Part shown: in pieces, positions 18,112-27,450 of the stretch
Layout: each line of letters opens with the position of its first letter
Position numbering within the stretch: position 1 is the stretch's first letter
Program-made: the position numbers and the translations under genes
Assembly: GCF_001719045.1 (NCBI RefSeq)
Contig: NZ_CP015423.1
Span: 3,257,501 to 3,321,500 of the forward strand
DNA length: 64,000 nt
Origin: Paenibacillus polymyxa
GTDB lineage: Bacteria; Bacillota; Bacilli; Paenibacillales; Paenibacillaceae
Direction: 5' to 3'
The notes under the pieces: model-generated
Told to the model about the DNA's origin: nothing
What the model saw: only the letters and a program-made list of their open reading frames with translations
Databases searched by the model: none

Positions 18112-19710
18112 ATGGTAAAAGGCTTGCGGTTCACAGATTCACGCTTAAAAGGGATGCTGCATCTAGCAGCAATCGTATCACTGCTGATCGGGATCTTCGT
18201 ACCATTCGGTCAGGTCAAGGCAGAGGGAGCATTGACAGTAGCCGAAGCAATTCAGGGCCAAAGCAGTGGAGGTACGGTGACGGTGGAAGGCTACATCGTC
18301 GGACATGCTACCGGATCGAAAACGGCTAACTTTTCTTCTCCGTTCGCGAATGATTTTAACGTACTGATTGCCGATCAGGCAAATGAACGTAATACGTCTA
18401 ATCTATTGGATGTACAGCTGACTTCAGCGTACAGAGGGCAATTTGGGCTGTCAGGCCACCCTGAGCTGATCGGCAGCAAAATTCGTGTGACGGGTACACT
18501 CGGCGCCTACAATAATTTTGGTGGAGTGAAAAGCCCAAGCGCTGTTGAACTGGTGAGCGGAAGCGAGCCGGGGGAACCAGGTGAACCTGGCGAACCTGGC
18601 AACCCGGGTCAACCCGGTACTACTTTGCCGGATGGAAAAGGCAAAAAGGTGCTGTTCGATAATACGCACGCACAGACCGCTGGTGCAGCAGATTGGGTCA
18701 TTGAAGGCGCCTTCTCCGACTTTGCCAATGGACTGCGTAATGTAGGCTTTACGGTAGACCAATTGAATCGTCCCATTCCTTTTACTTATGGAGAGCAGGC
18801 CATAACATATGACAAGCTGCGCCAATATGATGTGTTCATTATTGGTGAAGCGAATGTTGCCTTTAAGGCATCCGAGCAGGCTGCTCTGCTGCAATACGTG
18901 AATAACGGGGGGAGCGTCTTCTTCATCTCCGATCATTATAATGCGGACCGTAACAAAAACCGTTGGGATTCCTCCGAAGTTATGAATGGCTACCGTCGTG
19001 GAGCCTATACTAATCCGGCCAAAGGCATGACTGCAGAAGAAGCAGCATCACCGGCGATGCAAGGATTAACAAGCTCCGATTGGCTGGCGGCCAACTTTGG
19101 TGTTCGTTTCCGTTATAATGCGCTTGGTGACGTGAATGCTACCGACATTGTAGCCGCAGATCAATCTTTCGGCATTACCAAGGGTGTGCGCTCGATTGCG
19201 ATGCATGCAGGATCTACGCTGGCTATTATTGATCCTACCAAGGCTAAAGGCATTGCTTTTATCCCTTCAGGCACGAAAAAATGGGGGAATGCTGTAGATC
19301 AGGGAGTTTATAACGGCGGGGGCCGTGCGGAAGGACCTTATGCCGCTATCTCCAAGGTAGGTCAAGGCAAGGCAGCGTTTATCGGTGATTCTTCCCCTGT
19401 AGAAGATGCTACACCGAAATATGTGCGTGAGGAAAATGGACAGTCGAAGAAGACATATGATGGTTTCAAGGAAGTGGATGATTCCACCTTCCTGGTACAA
19501 ACGGTCCAATGGCTTGCATGGAAGCAGGACTACACGAAATTGTCCGATGTGGCAGGTTTGACTCTGGATCAACCAACGAAGCTTCTGCCATTCGAGGAGC
19601 CTGCGGCTTCCACGGAACCGCAGGCTGAGCCTTGGGCTGCTCCGGCAGCAGGCTACAAATGGTATGATCCTAGAACGTTCAAGTCTGGCTCCTATGGAGC
19701 GGCTTCGTAA
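18112..19710 (+). CDS. secreted OB-fold (YhcR-like, DUF6359) protein with a DUF4350/GATase-like domain
   Basis: A 532-residue exported protein with three parts. First a signal peptide of about 34 residues. Then an OB-fold domain like the N-terminal part of the YhcR nuclease (LTVAEAIQGQSSGGTVTVEG, GYIVGHA, IRVTGTLGAYN). Then a short collagen-like Gly-Glu-Pro linker near residue 150, followed by a Rossmann-like domain resembling GATase/DUF4350 proteins (VLFDNTHAQTAGAADWVIEG, DVFIIGEANVAF, NNGGSVFFISDHYN). No nuclease motif of YhcR itself is present. GGAGGG precedes the ATG. It may bind nucleic acid or sugar outside the cell; function unproven. Confidence 0.8.
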   Translation: MVKGLRFTDSRLKGMLHLAAIVSLLIGIFVPFGQVKAEGALTVAEAIQGQSSGGTVTVEGYIVGHATGSKTANFSSPFANDFNVLIADQANERNTSNLLDVQLTSAYRGQFGLSGHPELIGSKIRVTGTLGAYNNFGGVKSPSAVELVSGSEPGEPGEPGEPGNPGQPGTTLPDGKGKKVLFDNTHAQTAGAADWVIEGAFSDFANGLRNVGFTVDQLNRPIPFTYGEQAITYDKLRQYDVFIIGEANVAFKASEQAALLQYVNNGGSVFFISDHYNADRNKNRWDSSEVMNGYRRGAYTNPAKGMTAEEAASPAMQGLTSSDWLAANFGVRFRYNALGDVNATDIVAADQSFGITKGVRSIAMHAGSTLAIIDPTKAKGIAFIPSGTKKWGNAVDQGVYNGGGRAEGPYAAISKVGQGKAAFIGDSSPVEDATPKYVREENGQSKKTYDGFKEVDDSTFLVQTVQWLAWKQDYTKLSDVAGLTLDQPTKLLPFEEPAASTEPQAEPWAAPAAGYKWYDPRTFKSGSYGAAS

Positions 19711-19746
19711 TTATCGTGAGGAGCTCAATGTGAGCTGGTGCTAATT

Positions 19747-19788
19747 AGTCGTTTGATCCCTGTAGAGGGATCAGGCGACTTTTTTTGT
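19747..19788 (+). terminator. intrinsic terminator
   Basis: AGTCGTTTGATCCC pairs with GGGATCAGGCGACT around TGTAGA, followed by a run of seven T. Confidence 0.88.
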
Positions 19789-19895
19789 GATGAAAATTAA
19801 CCTGTGGTTGGTTATTTCATTACATTTTGTGCCAGAAAGGCCGCGCTACTGCTGGATCATTGATTTTTTAAATGATGTTGATAGCATAATCTTAA

Positions 19896-19924
19896 TTGAT
19901 ATATCCATATACTGGTGATAGGAT
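19896..19924 (+). promoter_or_regulatory. probable promoter of the peptide-type ABC operon
   Basis: TTGATA (19896-19901), 17 nt, TAGGAT (19919-19924), about 110 nt before the first gene. The remaining leader up to 20035 shows no recognisable riboswitch or T-box. Confidence 0.4.
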
Positions 19925-20035
19925 GTATTCAAATTATTCCGACAAAAACGGTATGTAATGTTCATGAGAGGTTTTAAACATCAAACATGGTGAGAATAAG
20001 CGGGACAAGACCATGGAGAATGGAGGAAGCGCGCA

Positions 20036-21067
20036 TTGAATACCGAACCTGTGTTGGAAATTAAAGGATTATCCGTCTCTTTTCGCATCAAGGATCAATA
20101 TCACCCCGCAGTCGACCATCTGGATCTGACGGTCAACCCCAATGAAGTGCTGGCTGTAGTCGGAGAATCTGGCTGTGGCAAAAGCGCGCTGGCGCTTTCT
20201 ATCCCGCAACTGCATGACATGGAACGCACGCGTGTAGAGGGAGAGATCCTTTTTAAAGGCACGGACCTGAACCGTCTTTCTTCAGGGCAAATGAACAAAA
20301 TCCGCGGAGCGGGCATTGGCATGATTTTTCAGGACCCGCTGACAGCACTCAACCCGTTGATGAGCATTGGCAAGCAGATTGAAGAAAATCTTGATTATCA
20401 TACGTCACTATCTATGAAGCAAAAAAGGGAACGTGTGCTGGAGCTGCTGGAAAGTGTAGATATACCGAATCCTGTGCGTGTGTATGATCAGTATCCGCAT
20501 GAACTGTCAGGAGGGATGCGGCAGCGTGTGATGATCGCGATTGCCATAGCTTGCCGACCTTCTCTTATTATTGCAGATGAGCCGACGACTGCGCTCGATG
20601 TAACGATCCAATCGCAAATTCTCGACTTGCTCAAACAGCTTCAACAGGAGACTGAGAGCGGAATTATCCTGATTACGCACGATCTTGGTGTTGTGGCAGA
20701 AGTAGCTGACCGCGTGGTGGTCATGTATGCCGGAGAAATCGTGGAGAGCGCTGATGTTTTTGAATTATTCAGGCATCCACAGCATCCGTATACGCGTTCT
20801 TTGCTTGCTTCTATGCCGGGATCTCATACCAAGGGGGAATCACTGCATGTCATCGGCGGCATTGTTCCCTCATTACAAGATATCCCCCGCAATAGTTGCC
20901 GCTTTGCTCCGCGTATTCCTTGGATTCAGGAGAGAGTGCATGAAGACCATCCCCAACTAAATGAAATTTCCCCTGGACATTGGGTCCGTTGTACATGTTA
21001 TCAGCATTTTCATTTTGAAGACGAGGCAAAGGGGGAGGCTGCTCATGGCACTACTAGAGTTAAATGA
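20036..21067 (+). CDS. peptide/nickel-type ABC transporter ATPase (OppD/DppD type)
   Basis: A 343-residue ATPase with Walker [13 protein letters not shown], signature LSGGMRQRV, Walker [14 protein letters not shown] and the C-terminal oligopeptide-transport domain with [12 protein letters not shown]. It starts at TTG 20036, 8 nt behind GGAGGAAG. First gene of a five-gene transporter in D-F-B-C-A order. The C-terminal iron-sulfur cysteine pattern of some OppD proteins is only partly present. Substrate not assignable. Confidence 0.92.
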   Translation: MNTEPVLEIKGLSVSFRIKDQYHPAVDHLDLTVNPNEVLAVVGESGCGKSALALSIPQLHDMERTRVEGEILFKGTDLNRLSSGQMNKIRGAGIGMIFQDPLTALNPLMSIGKQIEENLDYHTSLSMKQKRERVLELLESVDIPNPVRVYDQYPHELSGGMRQRVMIAIAIACRPSLIIADEPTTALDVTIQSQILDLLKQLQQETESGIILITHDLGVVAEVADRVVVMYAGEIVESADVFELFRHPQHPYTRSLLASMPGSHTKGESLHVIGGIVPSLQDIPRNSCRFAPRIPWIQERVHEDHPQLNEISPGHWVRCTCYQHFHFEDEAKGEAAHGTTRVK

Positions 21068-21971
21068 TCTGAGGGTCCACTATCCGGTGCGCGGTGGTTT
21101 CTTCCAGCGTGTTATCGATCAGGTGAAAGCAGTGGATGGCGTGTCGATCAGCATTGAGGCAGGCCAGACATACGGGCTGGTGGGAGAATCCGGCTGTGGA
21201 AAAACGACGACAGGCAGGACGATCATCGGTCTAAATAAGCTGACGAGCGGACGGCTTCTGTTTAAAGGAAAGGACCTTGCAGCTCTGAGCCGTAACAATC
21301 GCCATCCACTGCGTAGAGATATTCAGATGATTTTTCAGGACCCATACTCTTCGCTCAACCCGCGTAAGCGCGTATTGGATGTCATTGCTGAACCGCTGCG
21401 AAATTTTGAAAGGCTGAGCAGTGAGGAAGAACGAAGGAAAGTACAGACGTTGCTGGAAAAGGTCGGCTTGAACGCCGATGCAGCCTACAAATATCCGCAT
21501 GAATTTTCCGGGGGGCAGCGGCAGCGGATCGGGATCGCGCGTGCGCTTACATTAAACCCCAAGCTGATCATAGCTGATGAGCCGGTGTCGGCGCTGGACG
21601 TTTCCGTGCAGGCACAAGTGCTTAATTTTATGAAGGATGTGCAGCGGGAGTTTAATTTAACGTATTTGTTCATTAGTCATGACCTAGGTATTATCCGCCA
21701 TATGTGTGACCAAATCGGTATTATGTACCGAGGACGTCTAGTGGAACAGGGGAGCGAGCAAGACATTTATGAGCGTCCACAGCATCTGTATACCCAGCGC
21801 CTTATTGCAACCATTCCCAATATTGATCCTACAAAACGACTGGAAAATGCCCAAAAAAGGCGAATGCTTTTATCCTCCTACAAAACAGAGCTACCCAAAC
21901 ATCTAGACGCGAGTGGAAAGCCGTTTGCACTAAAATCAGTAAGTCCATCCCATCAAGTCGCGCTACCATAA
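21045..21971 (+). CDS. peptide/nickel-type ABC transporter ATPase (OppF/DppF type)
   Basis: A 308-residue ATPase: Walker A GESGCGKTTTGRT, signature FSGGQRQRIGIARAL, Walker B LIIADEPVSALDV, then the oligopeptide C-terminal region HLYTQRLIATIPNIDP. ATG 21045 has GGGGGAGG upstream and overlaps the preceding gene by 23 nt. An open frame continues upstream to 20961 but lies inside the first ATPase gene. Confidence 0.92.
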   Translation: MALLELNDLRVHYPVRGGFFQRVIDQVKAVDGVSISIEAGQTYGLVGESGCGKTTTGRTIIGLNKLTSGRLLFKGKDLAALSRNNRHPLRRDIQMIFQDPYSSLNPRKRVLDVIAEPLRNFERLSSEEERRKVQTLLEKVGLNADAAYKYPHEFSGGQRQRIGIARALTLNPKLIIADEPVSALDVSVQAQVLNFMKDVQREFNLTYLFISHDLGIIRHMCDQIGIMYRGRLVEQGSEQDIYERPQHLYTQRLIATIPNIDPTKRLENAQKRRMLLSSYKTELPKHLDASGKPFALKSVSPSHQVALP

Positions 21972-21985
21972 GGGGGGTACAGAAT

Positions 21986-22954
21986 ATGTGGAAATTTACA
22001 CTGCGTCGGCTGCTGGTTATGATCCCTCAACTTTTTGCACTGAGCGTGCTTATATTTTTCCTAGCTAAGGCTATGCCGGGGGATGCCCTGACAGGACTTA
22101 TTACTTCGACACCCAATCTGAATCCGGCCGCACTGGAAGAACAGCGACAAAAACTGGGACTGAATGATCCGGTGTGGGTGCAGTATGGGAACTGGCTCGT
22201 CCAGCTTGCTCACGGGGATCTGGGCAAATCTTATGTACATAAAATTAGCGTTACCGATCTGATTGGCAGCCGTCTGGGGAACACGTTCTTTCTGGGCGTA
22301 GTAATTCTGGTTCTGACGTATCTGATCGCCATTCCGCTCGGCGTACTCAGCGGTCGTTATCAGCATAGTCTGCTGGACAAAACCGTAGTGGGCTATACCT
22401 ATCTCAGCTTTGCGACACCTCTATTTATACTCGCGTTGTTGCTGCTGTACGTATTCGGATTCAGGCTCGGCTGGTTTCCAACCAGCGGCAGTGTGGATGT
22501 AGGCGTGGAGCCGGGGACATGGTCATATTACGTGAACAAGTCGTATCATCTCATTTTACCGGCGGTTACAGGCGCATTGCTCAGTACAACGGCTACGATT
22601 CAGTATTTGCGCAATGAGGTCATTGACACAAGACTGAAGGATTTTGTGAAAACAGCGCGTTCCAAAGGGGTGCCCGAAGGTAAAATTTATTCCCGCCATA
22701 TTTTCAAAAACTCTCTATTGCCGATTGCTGCCTTTTTGGGCTATGACCTGACGGGAGTAATTGCAGGCAATATTTTTCTTGAATCTATTTTCGGTTATCC
22801 GGGGTTGGGCCAATTATTTCTCCAGTCCATCACTCAACGGGATTTTTCAGTCGTGAACGCGCTGGTCATGATCTCTGGTTTCTTGGCGCTATTAGGAACT
22901 CTTTTATCTGATGTCATCCTCAGCAAAGTCGATCCCCGCATTCGAATTGAATAG
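21986..22954 (+). CDS. peptide-type ABC transporter permease (OppB/DppB type)
   Basis: A 322-residue permease with six membrane segments, the N-terminal KFTLRRLLVMIPQLFALSVL motif, the ATPase-contact loop DFVKTARSKGVPEGKIYSRH and the C-terminal GDLLSDVILSKVDPRIR-type end (here GTLLSDVILSKVDPRI). It follows the ATPases by 14 nt behind AAGGGGGG. Confidence 0.92.
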   Translation: MWKFTLRRLLVMIPQLFALSVLIFFLAKAMPGDALTGLITSTPNLNPAALEEQRQKLGLNDPVWVQYGNWLVQLAHGDLGKSYVHKISVTDLIGSRLGNTFFLGVVILVLTYLIAIPLGVLSGRYQHSLLDKTVVGYTYLSFATPLFILALLLLYVFGFRLGWFPTSGSVDVGVEPGTWSYYVNKSYHLILPAVTGALLSTTATIQYLRNEVIDTRLKDFVKTARSKGVPEGKIYSRHIFKNSLLPIAAFLGYDLTGVIAGNIFLESIFGYPGLGQLFLQSITQRDFSVVNALVMISGFLALLGTLLSDVILSKVDPRIRIE

Positions 22955-22982
22955 CGAACAAGTCTAGAGAAAGGGAGGGATT

Positions 22983-23891
22983 ATGGTGTCTATACAGGTG
23001 GAGGAGGTCTTCACGCCGGAAATCATTCGTAAATCACCATCCAGTTGGTCTGTACTGCGTCGTGAGCTGGTGCGTGACAAAATGTCCTTGGTTTCCATTG
23101 GCTTTGTAATTCTGTTCTTGATCTTTATATATGCCTCTGTCCTGTTTGTAAATCAGGATGTAGTCACGACAGTCGATTTGGGCGCGATCCGTGAAGCTCC
23201 AGGCTCAGTGCATTGGCTGGGGACAGATCGAGCGGGCAGGGATATTTTCGGTCAGCTGGTCATTGGAGCCCGCAATTCCTTCACCATCGGCTTTACGATT
23301 ACATTGTTATCCGCCGCTATTGGCTTAACGTTAGGTTTGTTGGCTGGTTTTTATGGGGGACTGGTCGATAACATCATCATGCGAATCATTGATTTTATTC
23401 TGGTGCTTCCGTTTTTGATGCTGGTTATCGTATTTGTCAGCATTGTACCCAAAAGCGGCATAGGGTCCTTTATTTTCATTATGACTGCCTTTTTATGGAT
23501 TGGGAAAGCACGTCTTATCCGGGCCAAGGTGTTGTCGGAGCGCGAACTCGATTATGTGCAGGCTTCCAAAACCCTTGGCACACCCAATTGGAAAATCATT
23601 TGGTTTGGCGTGCTGCCCAATCTTAGCTCGGTCGTGATCGTCAATCTGACCCTCAGCCTCGCGGGGAATATCGGGATTGAGACCGGGCTTTCTTATCTCG
23701 GCTTTGGCTTACCGGAATCTACGCCAAGCTTGGGTACACTGGTGAGTTATGCCAATGACCCGGATGTTTTGCAGAATAGCTGGTGGATGTGGTTGCCAGC
23801 CTCACTGCTTATTTTGGTGCTAATGCTGGCGATTAACTTTATTGGCCAGGCGCTCAAACGCGCCACGGATGCCAGACAACGATTGGGTTAA
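22983..23891 (+). CDS. peptide-type ABC transporter permease (OppC/DppC type)
   Basis: A 302-residue permease with an N-terminal cytoplasmic stretch, six membrane segments, the HWLGTDRAGRDIFGQLVIGA motif and the contact loop DYVQASKTLGTPNWKIIW. It is the DppC-type partner of the preceding permease. AAAGGGAGG precedes the ATG. Confidence 0.92.
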   Translation: MVSIQVEEVFTPEIIRKSPSSWSVLRRELVRDKMSLVSIGFVILFLIFIYASVLFVNQDVVTTVDLGAIREAPGSVHWLGTDRAGRDIFGQLVIGARNSFTIGFTITLLSAAIGLTLGLLAGFYGGLVDNIIMRIIDFILVLPFLMLVIVFVSIVPKSGIGSFIFIMTAFLWIGKARLIRAKVLSERELDYVQASKTLGTPNWKIIWFGVLPNLSSVVIVNLTLSLAGNIGIETGLSYLGFGLPESTPSLGTLVSYANDPDVLQNSWWMWLPASLLILVLMLAINFIGQALKRATDARQRLG

Positions 23892-23933
23892 CTGAAGTTC
23901 AAGGATAAGGACAATGACAAGGAGGGATTTACA

Positions 23934-25754
23934 ATGGTTAAACACTGGAAAAAAGGAATTCTGCCTGTTCTATCTGCAATTTTGGTATTTTCACTGGCCG
24001 CATGCAGCGGTTCGCCTTCCGCTTCAAATGGAGGGAAATCGTCTGACGGTACAGGCGGCTCAGGGTCCGACAGCAAGCAGGTGAATGCGACAGCGCTGGC
24101 GAAGGCGGTCAAGAACGATAAGGCGCCGATTAAGGGTGGCATCATCAATTATGCACTCGTGTCTGATACCCCTTTTGAAGGTATTCTGAATCCTGTATTT
24201 TATGAAGGCAATCCTGATTTTGAAGTCTTCCAGTTTTTCTACCCTTCTATGTTTTCGATTGACTCCAATCTAAATATTGACGATAAAGGAGCGGCGACAA
24301 TTTCCTTTTCCCCAGACAATAAGGCTGTGACTGTCAAAATTGATCCCAAGCTGAACTGGACGGATGGTAATCCCGTAACGGCAGAGGACTATGCTTTTTC
24401 CTATGAAGTGATTGGTCATAAAGACTATGAAGGTCCGCGTTATGATAGCTTTATGACCAACATTGTGGGCATGGAGGATTATCACGCGGGTAAGGCCAAA
24501 ACCATTTCTGGCATCAAGGTGCTGAATGAGAAAGAGGTTACCATTCACTTCAAGGAACCTAATCCTTCGGTGAAATCGGGGCTTTGGTCTACACCACTGG
24601 AGAAAAAGGTATTTCAGAATATTCCCGTGAAAGATATGGCCGGATCTGATCCTGTCCGTAAAAACCCGATTGGCTATGGGCCGTTCAAAATTAAATCTAT
24701 GGTCACAGGTGAATCTGTGGAATTCGTCAAAAATGAAGATTATTTCCACGGTGAGCCCAAGTTGGATGGCCTTCATCTGAAGGTGGTGAACCCGAATGTC
24801 ATTACCGAGGCGCTGAAAAGTGGAGAAGTCGACTGGGCCAGCTATCCAACCACCCGTTACAATGAGGCCAGCAATCCGAAAAATGTACAGTTTCTCGGTC
24901 AGGAGGAATTATCTTATAGCTATGTGGGCTTTAAGATGGGCAAATTCGATCAGGCCAAGAATCTAAATATCATGGACCCGAACGCCAAGCTGGCGAACAA
25001 GTCATTGCGTCAGGCCCTCGGCTATGCGCTGAATAATGAGCAGGTCGGCAAGCAGCTCTATCATGGACTTCGGATTCCAGCAACATCCCTGATTCCGCCT
25101 GCCTTTAAGGGATATCATGATATGAATGCAAAGGGCATCACGTATGACCCGGACAAGGCGAAAAAGCTGCTGGACGAGGCAGGCTATGTGGATACCAATG
25201 GAGATGGATACCGTGAGGACCCTAAGGGCAAGGAACTGGTACTCCATTATGCAGCAATGAGCGGGGATGCGACAGCCGAATCGCTGGCGAAGTTTTATTT
25301 GCAAAATTGGAAGGATGTCGGGCTTCATGTCGAACTGGTGGACGGTCGTCTGCTTGAGTTCAATTCTTTCTATGACCGTGTGCAAAAGGATGACCCCGGC
25401 ATTGATATTTTTGGCGGCGCATGGAGTACAGGTACAGATGTAAACCCTAGTGGGCTGTATGGACGCGGAGCCAGCTTTAACTACTCGCGCTTTACCAGTG
25501 AAGAGAATGATAAGCTGTTGCAGGAAGGGGTGTCTGTGAAAGCCTTTGACGACAATTATCGTAAAGATATATACAATCAGTGGCAGGCGTATATGAGCGA
25601 GGAGGCACCCATCGTACCGACGTTATTCCGCTACTCGTTAGAGGCAGTGAATAATCGGGTAGCCAATTACGATATTACTCGTGGCAAGGAGTATGATGCA
25701 GACACGTTTGCGAATATTACGTTGACTGCGGAAAAAGCAGAAGTAGCCCAATAA
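23934..25754 (+). CDS. peptide-type ABC transporter substrate-binding lipoprotein (family 5)
   Basis: A 606-residue OppA/DppA-type binding protein with lipobox LAAC (Cys near residue 23) and a long Ser/Gly linker. The family 5 pattern includes LNWTDGNPVTAEDYAFSYE, PIGYGPFKIKSM, LRQALGYALNNEQ and DPDKAKKLLDEAGY. It is exported and anchored to the outer face of the membrane, delivering substrate to the permeases encoded just upstream. AAGGAGGG precedes the ATG. It could carry oligopeptides or other solutes. Confidence 0.93.
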   Translation: MVKHWKKGILPVLSAILVFSLAACSGSPSASNGGKSSDGTGGSGSDSKQVNATALAKAVKNDKAPIKGGIINYALVSDTPFEGILNPVFYEGNPDFEVFQFFYPSMFSIDSNLNIDDKGAATISFSPDNKAVTVKIDPKLNWTDGNPVTAEDYAFSYEVIGHKDYEGPRYDSFMTNIVGMEDYHAGKAKTISGIKVLNEKEVTIHFKEPNPSVKSGLWSTPLEKKVFQNIPVKDMAGSDPVRKNPIGYGPFKIKSMVTGESVEFVKNEDYFHGEPKLDGLHLKVVNPNVITEALKSGEVDWASYPTTRYNEASNPKNVQFLGQEELSYSYVGFKMGKFDQAKNLNIMDPNAKLANKSLRQALGYALNNEQVGKQLYHGLRIPATSLIPPAFKGYHDMNAKGITYDPDKAKKLLDEAGYVDTNGDGYREDPKGKELVLHYAAMSGDATAESLAKFYLQNWKDVGLHVELVDGRLLEFNSFYDRVQKDDPGIDIFGGAWSTGTDVNPSGLYGRGASFNYSRFTSEENDKLLQEGVSVKAFDDNYRKDIYNQWQAYMSEEAPIVPTLFRYSLEAVNNRVANYDITRGKEYDADTFANITLTAEKAEVAQ

Positions 25755-25778
25755 TCTCAAAAAAGCGCAATAACCTGA

Positions 25779-25822
25779 AGAAGAAGCGCGAACCGGATGG
25801 ATCCGATTTTGCGCTTCTTTTG
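25779..25822 (+). terminator. intrinsic terminator of the peptide-type ABC operon
   Basis: AAGAAGCGC pairs with GCGCTTCTT, with an inner CGGAT/ATCCG stem, followed by TTTTG. The T run contains the upstream TTG that opens the longest LysR frame. Confidence 0.8.
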
Positions 25823-25870
25823 ACCTTTTCATGCAATCATTCTGGGGATTCTCGAAGGGAGAGAAGGAAG

Positions 25871-26758
25871 ACGGAAATACGTCAGCTTCAATACTTCATT
25901 GCTGTATGCGAGGAACTACATTTTACGAAAGCTTCGGAAAAGATCGGAATCTCCCAACCCACGCTCAGCTTGCAAATCAAGGCGCTGGAGGAGGAATTGG
26001 GCATGACGCTTTTTGATCGTGCAGGTAAGAAGATTAAAATAACAGATGCCGGGAAGTTGTTGCTGCAACACAGTGCACATGCGCTCAAGGATTTGCAGCA
26101 AGCAAAGGCTTCCATTGAGGAGTTGCGCACCGAGCAACGCGGGAGTTTGCGGATTGGTATTGCATTACCGGAGCTGGAGGAGTCATTGCATGAAATGCTT
26201 ATCCATTTTCATCAGTCATTTCCTAGAGTCAGCCTGCACATCCATCCATCATTTGATGTAACAGAACAGCTGCTGGATAACCGAATGGATGTTGGCATTA
26301 CGCTGCATTCGGGTACGGATGAAAGGCTTGTCCAGCTTCCTCTTCGTACGGAGAACTACTGTCTTGTTGTTCCGGTAGAGCATGTGTTTTCCAACCGTTC
26401 TTCCATTACGCTGGACGAATTGAGGCATGTACCCTGGGCGATGCAGCCAGAGTGTCATCCCGGCAGGAGGCTGATTGAGAAGTGCTTCCGGGATCGCGGG
26501 TATCCCTTTGCAACCGTCTTGGAGACAAATTCCATACCTTCAATCCTGCACTGGGTGCAGGAGGGACTTGCCGTAACCCTACAGACGGAGTCCCTTGCGG
26601 CAGAATTGGATCGCTCACAATTTTGCACTGTACCTATTTTGTGCGGCGTGCTCCAGGGTCAGCTAGAGTTGATTTATCGGTCTGGCCGTTATCAGGGAGA
26701 AGCATTGAAGCGATTAATTGAAAAGATACAAGCTGTACTAACAGTGCGTTCCAACTAG
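25871..26758 (+). CDS. LysR-family regulator with apparent ACG start
   Basis: A LysR regulator of 295 residues if started at ACG 25871: helix-turn-helix ASEKIGISQPTLSLQIKALE near residues 20-40, then an effector-binding domain. The family N-terminus MEIRQLQYF corresponds here to an ACG codon followed by GAA ATA CGT CAG, with GGGAG 9 nt upstream. The only conventional in-frame start upstream is a TTG at 25820 inside the T run of the previous terminator, which would add 17 non-LysR residues. Either ACG is used, a nearby ATA or ATT initiates, or the start codon is a recent mutation. It may regulate the ABC operon before it or the gln-type operon converging on it. Confidence 0.82.
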   Translation, partial: TEIRQLQYFIAVCEELHFTKASEKIGISQPTLSLQIKALEEELGMTLFDRAGKKIKITDAGKLLLQHSAHALKDLQQAKASIEELRTEQRGSLRIGIALPELEESLHEMLIHFHQSFPRVSLHIHPSFDVTEQLLDNRMDVGITLHSGTDERLVQLPLRTENYCLVVPVEHVFSNRSSITLDELRHVPWAMQPECHPGRRLIEKCFRDRGYPFATVLETNSIPSILHWVQEGLAVTLQTESLAAELDRSQFCTVPILCGVLQGQLELIYRSGRYQGEALKRLIEKIQAVLTVRSN

Positions 26759-26785
26759 TGGCAACGCTGATGAGTATCACGAGCT

Positions 26786-27436
26786 TTAATGTGTACGAAC
26801 TTCCAGCCTGCGTGCAATCAGTGACATACTGTAATTGACAGCAAAGTACAGGAAAGCTGCGAACAGCAGGGCTGGAATGACAAAGGATTGATTTTGCCCA
26901 CCGACAATCTGAATGTTATGCGTCAGCTCCGGCAAACTGATAATGACAGCCAGTGAGGTATCCTTGAATAGGGAAATGAACTGGCTGACAATCGGGGGCA
27001 CCATGCGACGAAGCGCTTGGGGCAGAATGATATGCCATAAGGTTTGAGAGTAGCTTAGACCGGAGGAACGTGCGGCTTCCACCTGTCCTTTATGGACCGA
27101 ATTCAGACCGCTGCGCACAATCTCGGCGATCATGGCTCCCTCGAAGATCGACAGGCCTGTAATGGCTGCCCACTTGAGGGAAATCGACAATCCGATGGAT
27201 GGTAAAACCATACCGATGAAGAAAATAATGAGCAATAATGGAAGATTGCGAATGAGATCAATGATAAAGGCTGCAACCTGTGAAATGACAGGTAAGCGGG
27301 TATAGCGCAGGATGCCGAATAAGATACCGAGAACGAAGCTGAACACGATAGAGTAAATAGCAACCTCCAGCGTGAGCAGGAAGCCCTCCAGTATAAAACG
27401 CACATTAGGCCACACAAATAATCCACCGAAATCCAT
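26786..27436 (-). CDS. glnP: polar amino acid ABC transporter permease (GlnP type)
   Basis: A 216-residue His/Glu/Gln/Arg-type permease with several membrane segments and the EAA loop GQVEAARSSGLSYSQTLWHI. It starts MDFGGLFVWPNVRFILEG with GGAGGGAAG upstream. Last gene of a minus-strand glnQ-H-M-P order, as in Bacillus. Substrate specificity (glutamine or another polar amino acid) is inferred from family and gene order. Confidence 0.87.
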   Translation of the reverse strand: MDFGGLFVWPNVRFILEGFLLTLEVAIYSIVFSFVLGILFGILRYTRLPVISQVAAFIIDLIRNLPLLLIIFFIGMVLPSIGLSISLKWAAITGLSIFEGAMIAEIVRSGLNSVHKGQVEAARSSGLSYSQTLWHIILPQALRRMVPPIVSQFISLFKDTSLAVIISLPELTHNIQIVGGQNQSFVIPALLFAAFLYFAVNYSMSLIARRLEVRTH

Positions 27437-27450
27437 ACGGGCTTCCCTCC

